From assembly GCF_032854445.1 (NCBI RefSeq), contig NC_088296.1, forward strand, positions 16,171,485 through 16,235,484: DNA of 64,000 nucleotides, read 5' to 3'. The translations under genes were made by a program, and so were the position numbers. A model generated the notes under the pieces. The model saw only the letters and a program-made list of their open reading frames with translations. It was not told the DNA's origin and searched no databases. The DNA comes from Liolophura sinensis (lineage: Eukaryota; Mollusca; Polyplacophora; Chitonida; Chitonidae). Below, in pieces: positions 59,401 through 64,000 of the stretch (the stretch's first letter is position 1; every line of letters starts with the position of its first letter).

Positions 59401-60750
59401 TGACTTTGGTGCATGTTTTTTTGCTGCTTCCATCAGTTGATGTGCACATATTAAAGAGCAATGCCTATTGTAGTGCAGCTTAGGACACACAATGTTAGTA
59501 TATTTAGTATAACTTGAACCAGATAATTGTCTTAAAAAGCATGCAGCGCTGGCTTCCTCTCGGGCCGTATGTGGGAAGGTCTCTTGGCACCCTGCGGATG
59601 GTCGTGGGTTTACCCCGGGCTCTGTCCGCTTTCCTTCCACAATAATGCTGGCCGCCGTTGTATAATTGCAATATTCTTGAGTACGGCGTAAAACACCAAT
59701 CAACTAATCAACTAATGAAACAGCATGATGATAGAAAACACCTTCTTTGAATCCTAATACTTATATCTCTACTTCGTTACTGAAAGACATGGCATCTGTG
59801 GTTTTTGAATCTGCTTAAATAATCAACTACAAATATATGCTAATGTTTTCTTGGGCTAAAACTCGCACAAAACATGGAATGCCATGATGAAGGTCAATAA
59901 ATTGTCACCTTTACATATTTGTAGTGTTTTATGAATAAACACCATGTTGCTATTGTAAACTATCAGAAATGGTGCTGAAAATCGAAACATTTAGTTTTAT
60001 TGTGAAGTCTAAAATTACTGCTTCTTTTAGCAGGCACGAGGCAATCAATAGGAATCGATTACTATTGATTGCCTCGTGCTACATTATTGTATATTATGGT
60101 CTTAATTATGTTGGATGGCAGCGAATCGAATCCCTGCAGGTGATTAAGTGTGGCGAAGCTGTATCACCTGGACACAAGGAAAACTGAATAATTTTCACAG
60201 CAGAGAAGCTCATAGAAAAGGTTATGTAACTTTCAAGACCTTCAAGAAGCGTCAACAAATGTTGATTGCACACTCAAAATTCACTGACGTCAACAGCACG
60301 AAGCCCTGACTCTCTTTGAGTTAAAACACTCTAGCAGCTTTGTAACCAAGTTAGTTGATCGGCCACAGGTATCGCCAGTAACAACAAACAGACAAACTGC
60401 CATGACATCCTCATACCTACCGGAAGTTGTAGCAGAAAGACACAAAAGAATCACAGATTGTTTGGTTTAAATACATCTGGTTAAAAACATTGAAAAGAAA
60501 GAATGTAACCGTACTAAGCCGCCTGAATAAAAGCATAGTGATATAGATTCCACTTGCACACAAACAACTCCCTTGAATCCTGATGTATATTATACTACTT
60601 CGTTGCTTAAAAATGCTTGTAGTTCAGTAGTCCGGTACTTGATTATTAAGAGTAAAACTCTAATCTTTCGGACACATGCATAAAATTTCATAAAATTTTT
60701 TCCACACTCACCGGAAGTTAAAGCAGGTGAACTGTCAGTTTCTGTGGCGG
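47329..60750 (-). CDS. Multi-microexon gene for a Ser/Thr-rich stalk and membrane anchor (3' part)
   Basis: Gene model assembled from splice signals, read 60750 to 47329. Ten exons: 60712-60750, 59136-59165, 58303-58341, 56725-56754, 55892-55930, 54321-54350, 53608-53646, 52648-52686, 51874-51900, 47329-47426. The first nine are 39, 30 or 27 bp. Each has an AG acceptor and a GTGAGT, GTAAGT or GTAAGA donor, and each is symmetric phase 1-1, so the chain stays open throughout. The product is a Ser/Thr/Pro/Glu-rich stalk of about 104 residues, then EKDDNKDS and a hydrophobic stretch of about 23 residues: a surface protein with a probably O-glycosylated stalk and a membrane or GPI-type anchor. Phase-1 exons are typical of extracellular modules. 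5' exons (signal peptide, ectodomain) are not seen and would lie past 61.5 kb or outside the window. Introns hold SINEs and an LTR fossil. Exact use of each exon needs RNA data. Confidence 0.6.
47460..47720 (-). mobile_element. Main-family SINE abutting the anchor-exon acceptor
   Basis: Inverted TTTATGTATTTATTTATTTG at the tail, GACGGCCAGCATTATGGCAG, TGGACTTGAACTCTCAGCGA; nearly full length. Its tail ends about 34 nt upstream (on the minus strand) of the 47426 acceptor. Confidence 0.9.
47785..47845. repeat. TTAA/TTGA low-complexity run
   Basis: Repeats of TTAATTAATTGATTGATTTA. 47846-48526 holds nothing else recognised. Confidence 0.7.
48527..48863. repeat. 37-bp minisatellite, about 9 copies
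   Basis: Unit contains TAGACAGCTAAATGACACTT then AGCCCACCAACAGACCG, just upstream of the LTR fossil. Confidence 0.93.
48967..49070 (+). repeat. 5' LTR of the fossil
   Basis: 104 bp, starts TGTCATGTAATG and ends AACATCCACA, followed at once by the primer-binding-like site. Confidence 0.8.
50995..51098 (+). repeat. 3' LTR of the fossil
   Basis: 104 bp, starts TGTCTTGTAATG and ends AACATCCACA, preceded by purine-rich GAGAGTGGAGA. Confidence 0.8.
51305..51515. repeat. Diverged, rearranged fragment of the array unit
   Basis: 51308-51373 resembles the start of a unit (TTATGTCGGATGCCAGC; units have TTATGTTGGATGGCAGC). 51400-51512 is the reverse complement of a unit's right end (ATAGCAACATGGTGTTTATT). 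So both ends of an old copy are joined in inverted order, about 1.4 kb from the array. Confidence 0.7.
51874..51900 (-). CDS. Stalk microexon, 27 bp
   Basis: Acceptor AACCTTGCCAG (weak pyrimidine tract), donor GTAAGACAG. Phase 1-1, reads (E)-Q-E-G-S-G-P-S-T-(G). Confidence 0.5.
52162..52412 (-). mobile_element. Main-family SINE with target duplication
   Basis: Inverted, well preserved to CATTACGCTGCGC of the head. ATGTCAT occurs at 52160-52166 and 52406-52412, so a 7-bp target duplication is likely. Lies in an intron of the microexon gene. Confidence 0.93.
52648..52686 (-). CDS. Stalk microexon, 39 bp, outside the array
   Basis: Acceptor GATCTTGTAG, donor GTAAGTGTAG. Reads (D)-P-S-S-T-G-T-V-S-D-P-T-S-(G). 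Same length, phase and Ser/Thr/Pro bias as the array exons but different sequence, so it argues that the splice pattern is real and not a by-product of repeat copying. Confidence 0.58.
53608..53646 (-). CDS. Stalk microexon, 39 bp, array unit 1
   Basis: Acceptor CCTTGTGTGTTGCAG, donor GTGAGTGCGG. Reads (A/T)-A-K-D-T-D-S-S-S-A-S-T-S-(G). Confidence 0.58.
54321..54350 (-). CDS. Stalk microexon, 30 bp, array unit 1
   Basis: Acceptor TTGAACACAG, donor GTAAGTATGG. The exon is identical to the unit 2 and 3 copies although the surrounding intron has diverged. Confidence 0.55.
54727..54896 (+). mobile_element. Main-family SINE in array unit 1
   Basis: ATGCTGGCTTCCTCTCGGGC, GGATGGTCGTGGGTATTCCC, ATAATGCTGGCCGCCGTCGT, AAACACCAATCAACTAATCA. 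Homologous copies sit at 57131-57305, 59542-59716 and 61111-61262, so it was in the unit before amplification. Confidence 0.9.
55211..55256. repeat. Near-perfect palindrome at unit 1/2 junction
   Basis: Two 22-bp arms with a 2-base centre (CA at 55233-55234), formed by the end of unit 1 and the start of unit 2. Homologous palindromes with slightly looser centres lie at 57622-57667 and about 60034-60079. Confidence 0.9.
55892..55930 (-). CDS. Stalk microexon, 39 bp, array unit 2
   Basis: Acceptor CTTGTGTGTTGCAG, donor GTGAGTGTGG; same sequence as 58303-58341. Confidence 0.55.
56725..56754 (-). CDS. Stalk microexon, 30 bp, array unit 2
   Basis: Acceptor TTGTACACAG, donor GTAAGTATGG; same sequence as 59136-59165. 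Length is a multiple of three and phase is 1-1. Confidence 0.55.
57131..57305 (+). mobile_element. Main-family SINE in array unit 2
   Basis: Same insertion as in unit 1, with the tail CAACTAATCAACTAATG shared. Confidence 0.9.
58303..58341 (-). CDS. Stalk microexon, 39 bp, array unit 3
   Basis: Acceptor CTTGTGTGTTGCAG, donor GTGAGTGTGG. Reads (A/T)-D-T-E-T-D-S-S-S-A-S-I-S-(G). Identical to the unit 2 copy. Confidence 0.55.
59136..59165 (-). CDS. Stalk microexon, 30 bp, array unit 3
   Basis: Acceptor TTGTACACAG, donor GTAAGTATGG. In phase 1 it reads (G)-S-S-P-T-E-T-T-V-S. Identical to the unit 2 copy. Confidence 0.55.
59542..59716 (+). mobile_element. Main-family SINE in array unit 3
   Basis: Essentially identical to the unit 2 copy. 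Confidence 0.9.
60712..60750 (-). CDS. Stalk microexon, 39 bp, array unit 4
   Basis: Acceptor CCTTGTGTGTTGCAG precedes it and donor GTGAGTGTGG follows. In phase 1 it reads A-A-T-E-T-D-S-S-P-A-L-T-S-(G). It is the most upstream exon found with both splice sites. Confidence 0.55.
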
Positions 60751-61110
60751 CTGCAACACACAAGGATAAAACAATAAGTATCACGGCAAAAAAGCATACA
60801 GAAAGTTTTCCGAAAAGATCAGAATCCTGGCGAATTTTCAAAAATGTTTTTGCACTCTGATATTGCACTCATGATATAACCACGAACTGTGCGCCGATGT
60901 TGTTGTTGTTGCTTTCTAAATACAGTAGTAGTGTAGTACCCAGGCTGCGTGACCAGTAACTGATAAATGCCTTTGATGTGATTAAGACTTAAACAAATGA
61001 TTTTTCCTGCTTCCAACGGTCAATATCCACGCATGTTAATGTTATAATCCCCAAAGTAGAGCATCTGATAAAGAAGAACGTCTTAAGTAAAGGGTATAAC
61101 TTGAACCAGA

Positions 61111-61262
61111 TTCCCGTACGTGGGAAGGTCTCTTGGCACCCTGCGGATGGTCGTGGGTTTACCCCGGGCTCTGTCCGCTTTCCTCCCACCATAATGCTGG
61201 CCGCCGTCGTATAAGTGAAATATTCTTGAGTACGGCCTAAAACACCAATCAACTAATCAACT
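61111..61262 (+). mobile_element. Main-family SINE in array unit 4
   Basis: Starts within the SINE (CCCGTACGTGGGAAGGTC) at the unit's internal deletion point, suggesting the deletion ended in the SINE. Confidence 0.88.
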
Positions 61263-61456
61263 ATTCAAAAAGCATGATGATAGAAAACACCTTCTTTGAA
61301 TCCTAATACTTATATCTCTACTTCGCTACTGAAAGACATGGCTTCTCTGGTTTTTGAATCTGCTTAAATAATCATCTACAAATATATGCTAATGTTTTCT
61401 TGGGCTAAAACTCTCAGAACACATGGAATGCCATGATGAAGGTCAATAAATTGTCA

Positions 61457-62945
61457 ATGTGTCAGTCAATGTGTGCAGCATGTGGCACGTACTTTAAATG
61501 GCTCTGCCCATTCGGCCTTTATGTGAAACTTTTTGAACGGTAATAAGAAGTTTGGAATTCAAGCATGTAATTGGTTAAAGACAATAATGTCTTAGTTGAG
61601 GCAGAGAAAAACGCCTATAAATAAGAATGTTGACGTAAGCGGATGCCCTATTTCGAAACAACATTGTGTTATATACGCGAACCATGTACGTATTTTTTCA
61701 AGTGAACAAGTGTATTTGTGGCTGTGACGTCCACAGGTTAAGCTGTCTAATCTATCTGATCCTCTCAAGTTGTTTAAACCGGCTGAAATTGTAATCAGCT
61801 GAACACAGAAAATGCCATGGTATTTCCGGACTCACCGGATGGTGGATTTCTCAAAGTATTAGTTAAGGTTGAATGTGTAAGACAACACGAAAAGGTTGAA
61901 TCCTGCACTAATCACAAAAAGGTAACAGAATATTCAAAACTCTCGAAATAATGGCAGCATTGTTAAAATCCAATGACCCCCCCCCCCTAGTTCTTTTGGC
62001 CATATAGAAGTAGTGTTTTAGTGTTCCGCTGTTTTCCTTCTGTTCACGAGAAATTTCTGATATAATTTAAATCGATTTTCAACCACAAAGTGGTAGTGCC
62101 ATACGTCTGTCGTTATTCCCAAGATCTCAAGCAGGAGACCACAACGCGTGACCTTTAGGTTGTAGAAAGGGGAAACCGTACTTCGCATGACAAAGGAGTG
62201 TCTCGTCTCTAATACTGATAAGAGTACGATACGGATGACGCGACATGGTGTTTCCGATTTCTTTAAAATGACATATCCCATATCTCGTGAAAATTCCAGA
62301 CTAAAAGGTGAATGAAAATGCTTATGCCCGTTTAGGTCTGCATGGACTCCTCTTCTAAAGAAACTTTGGCTATATTTTCTGTTGTCCGTTGTTTTTAACA
62401 GTTTACTGGTTCTATGTTGTCACCTAACATGTCTGAACAAGTCGTTGTAACTGGGATAAAGCTAATTCTTTGAGGATAAAAAAAATTTATCACGTTCCTG
62501 AACTCAACTGAAGCTAAAGTAAGACGTCATAAATCATACGAAATATGATGCTATATACCCTCAAAACACGCGGCTAAATGTTCCCAGCATTATTAGAATC
62601 CAGTGAAATCAGAGTACAGAAAGCCACCTTGTTTGGGTGTTTCTTGTGTAATCCGACACTGCTGAACCCTGTTTCGTGCCGAGTCAGTTGAATAAGTTCG
62701 AAGCAAAGTTTAACTGTATCGGACTACACAACAAGCACCAGGACGAAGGTGGTAAAGCCTATTTTGTCTCCCAGAACGAAATAAAAGTGCAACAAAACCG
62801 TATGTTTAATGCTGTCGATCTCAAACACCCTCTGCAGAGCTCATGAATTTTAATGAAACCAGTTAACGGCATGTTGAGCTTTACGAAGGCTGACTTCTTG
62901 ATTCGTAGCCTTAGCAAGCTTCTTGGTTGTAGGATTAACTAGAAG
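61457..62945. other. No gene recognised; one microexon-like donor
   Basis: A minus-strand CCACCATCCG|GTGAGTCC at 61835-61845 resembles the microexon donors, but the nearest AG gives a 14-bp exon in the wrong phase. A C-run lies at 61978-61988. Otherwise nothing recognised. Confidence 0.35.
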
Positions 62946-62950
62946 TTGCT

Positions 62951-63166
62951 CGGTATTCTGCCCAGTCCCAGTGCTCGGTATTCTGCCCAGTCCCAGTGCT
63001 CGGTATTCTGCCCAGTCCCAGTGCTCGGTATTCTGCCCAGTCCCAGTGCTCGGTATTCTGCCCAGTCCCAGTGCTCGGTATTCTGCCCAGTCCCAGTGCT
63101 CGGTATTCTGCCCAGTCCCAGTGCTCGGTATTCTGCCCAGTCCCAGTGCTCGGTATTCTGCCCAGA
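62951..63166. repeat. 25-bp minisatellite, about 9 near-identical copies
   Basis: Unit TCGGTATTCTGCCCAGTCCC plus AGTGC. Copies appear identical, so expansion is recent. Confidence 0.95.
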
Positions 63167-63385
63167 TAAACTGCGTTTATTTTGTGAAAGATTTATTTGT
63201 TTATTTGTATGGCCTTTACCCTTGCGGTCGATATCCTACACACCCTGGCTGTAAGATAACACATGCTAGGTCTGACAGAGTGTTTTGTCTCAGTGCTGTT
63301 ATCTGACAAATTGCATTTATTTTGGGAAAGATTTATGTCTTTATTTGCATGGCTTTTGCAGTTCTGGTTGAAGTACATCGAGTCA
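63165..63385. repeat. Tandem duplication of about 138 bp
   Basis: GATTTATTTGTTTATTTGTATGG (63188) and GATTTATGTCTTTATTTGCATGG (63329) lie in matching contexts. Confidence 0.6.
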
Positions 63386-63548
63386 TATATAATGCAATAC
63401 TGTCGACAAAGTACTATGGTGACATAGTATATGATTTAACCACACGTGTCCAAAGATCGATTTGTTTGAGTCATTTTTGTCAAGGAAGGGTAGGAGGCGT
63501 GTGTCGGTGGCCAAGAGACTAGCTTTCTAGCGCAGTAAAACAAACTTA

Positions 63549-63752
63549 GGAACCTCTCATCAATACAGTTACTGTGAGTTCATGTCCAGCTCATACTGGA
63601 TGGCTTCCTCTCCGGTTGTACACGAGGAGGTCTGCCAGACACCTGCTGACGGTTGTTGGATTCCTACCGCCATAATGCTGGAAACCGGCGTATAAGTGAA
63701 ATATTCCTGAAGAGGGCGTAAAACACCAGTCCAATCTATAAAATTAAGTAAA
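63549..63752 (+). mobile_element. Main-family SINE
   Basis: GTTACTGTGAGTTCATGTCC, GGCTTCCTCTCCGGTTGTAC, ATAATGCTGGAAACCGGCGT, AAAACACCAGTCCAATC. Confidence 0.85.
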
Positions 63753-63854
63753 AAAATCCACCCGTTTCACATCTAGTATGTGAGAGAGCCAATCTATTGA
63801 AACACAGTCTCATGAAATATTTTTTTTCCTTGGACAGTTATTTGTAAATGTACT

Positions 63855-64000
63855 AATTGTCCGTCTGATAACTAGTTTCCTGGAAATCAGCCCATTTGAC
63901 AATTAGTGAACATGACAATTAACTCGCCTGACAACTAATGTCATCCTATCATTTGTTGTGACAACTAAACTCTCCAATAGTGACAACTAGTCCATCTGAT
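63855..64000. repeat. Irregular TGACAACTAAT repeats, running off the window
   Basis: Variants of TGACAACTAATG and TCTGATAACTAG recur about every 20-28 bp to the window end. Confidence 0.6.

Larger units (their letters stand above)
57646..60055. repeat. Array unit 3
   Basis: About 2.41 kb, the near-identical partner of unit 2. Holds microexons 58303-58341 and 59136-59165 and a SINE at 59542-59716. Confidence 0.85.
52953..61456. repeat. Tandem array of ~2.3-2.4 kb units with inverted-repeat ends
   Basis: Four head-to-tail units begin at 52953, 55235, 57646 and 60058 (spacing about 2.28, 2.41 and 2.41 kb). Each unit starts with CTATTGATTGCCTCGTGC, and the first three end with its reverse complement. 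The left edge of the array coincides with a unit start and lacks the opposite arm, as expected of a real terminal inverted repeat. Unit 4 lacks about 0.85 kb internally and loses its right end at 61456. Each unit carries a 39-bp microexon; units 1-3 also carry the 30-bp one. Units also contain a plus-strand SINE, and units 1-3 a decayed minus-strand one. Confidence 0.85.
60058..61456. repeat. Array unit 4, truncated
   Basis: Its first ~170 bp are like unit 3, but from about 60240 it shares variants with unit 1 (AAGCGTCAACAAATGTTG). It lacks the stretch with the 30-bp microexon and ends abruptly at 61456 without the closing inverted repeat. Holds microexon 60712-60750 and a SINE at 61111-61262. 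Confidence 0.8.

Noticed and set aside
53310-60440. A third microexon per unit, with donor CTTCCG|GTAGGT on the minus strand (near 53318, 55601, 58012, 60422)
   Set aside because: The donor is conserved and the encoded A-T-T-S-G end fits, but no AG acceptor lies upstream at a usable distance without a stop.
61835-61850. Microexon-like donor CCACCATCCG|GTGAGT upstream of the array
   Set aside because: The nearest AG gives a 14-bp exon that breaks phase; not enough to call an exon.
62923-63306. Open frames repeating CSVFCPVPVLGILPSPSARY
   Set aside because: By-product of the 25-bp minisatellite.

Overview
This is invertebrate nuclear DNA, most likely from a mollusc or another lophotrochozoan. 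It is AT-rich, gene-poor and intron-bearing. It is crowded with diverged copies of a tRNA-headed SINE whose 3' half (CCGCCGTCGTATAAGTGAAA, then AAAACACCAATCAAATAAAT) is a type I associate with mollusc genomes. That assignment comes from memory of the repeat, not from a search. No rRNA gene, convincing tRNA gene, CRISPR or bacterial feature is visible.

Left and middle (about 1-34 kb): a cluster of C2H2 zinc-finger (ZNF) genes and relics. Two have long open frames: a 13-finger protein on + (9112-10899) and a 9-finger protein on - (31604-33316). Between them lie three decayed relatives (17845-19250 +, 19684-20060 +, 23960-24790 -). Two genes and one pseudogene share an N-terminal module; in the 31.6 kb gene and the pseudogene it carries SUMO-type psi-K-x-E motifs, and in the 9 kb gene the motifs are weakened. 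In the pseudogene this module appears to have expanded into a 24-bp minisatellite. The rest is tandem repeats (periods 21, 23, 24, 38 and 104 bp), foldback/MITE-like elements, SINEs, and a broken minus-strand gene of an unnamed zinc-binding family (20916-21681).

Right (about 34-64 kb): an L1-like LINE remnant on - (41690-43800), a broken Ty3/gypsy-type LTR fossil (48967-51098) with 5-bp target repeats, and an array of about 2.3-2.4 kb units (52953-61456) whose ends are inverted repeats meeting in near-perfect palindromes. The main discovery candidate is here. On the - strand, a chain of tiny exons of 39, 30 and 27 bp, all symmetric phase 1-1 with good splice sites, reads as one open Ser/Thr/Pro-rich stalk into an exon encoding a hydrophobic anchor (47329-47426). 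Seven of these microexons lie inside the array units, so the array appears to lengthen the stalk of a surface protein. Its 5' exons would lie beyond 64 kb. A cysteine-containing terminal exon downstream (45842-46062) is phase-compatible with skipping the anchor. Two units are nearly identical, so the array has changed recently or is mis-assembled.
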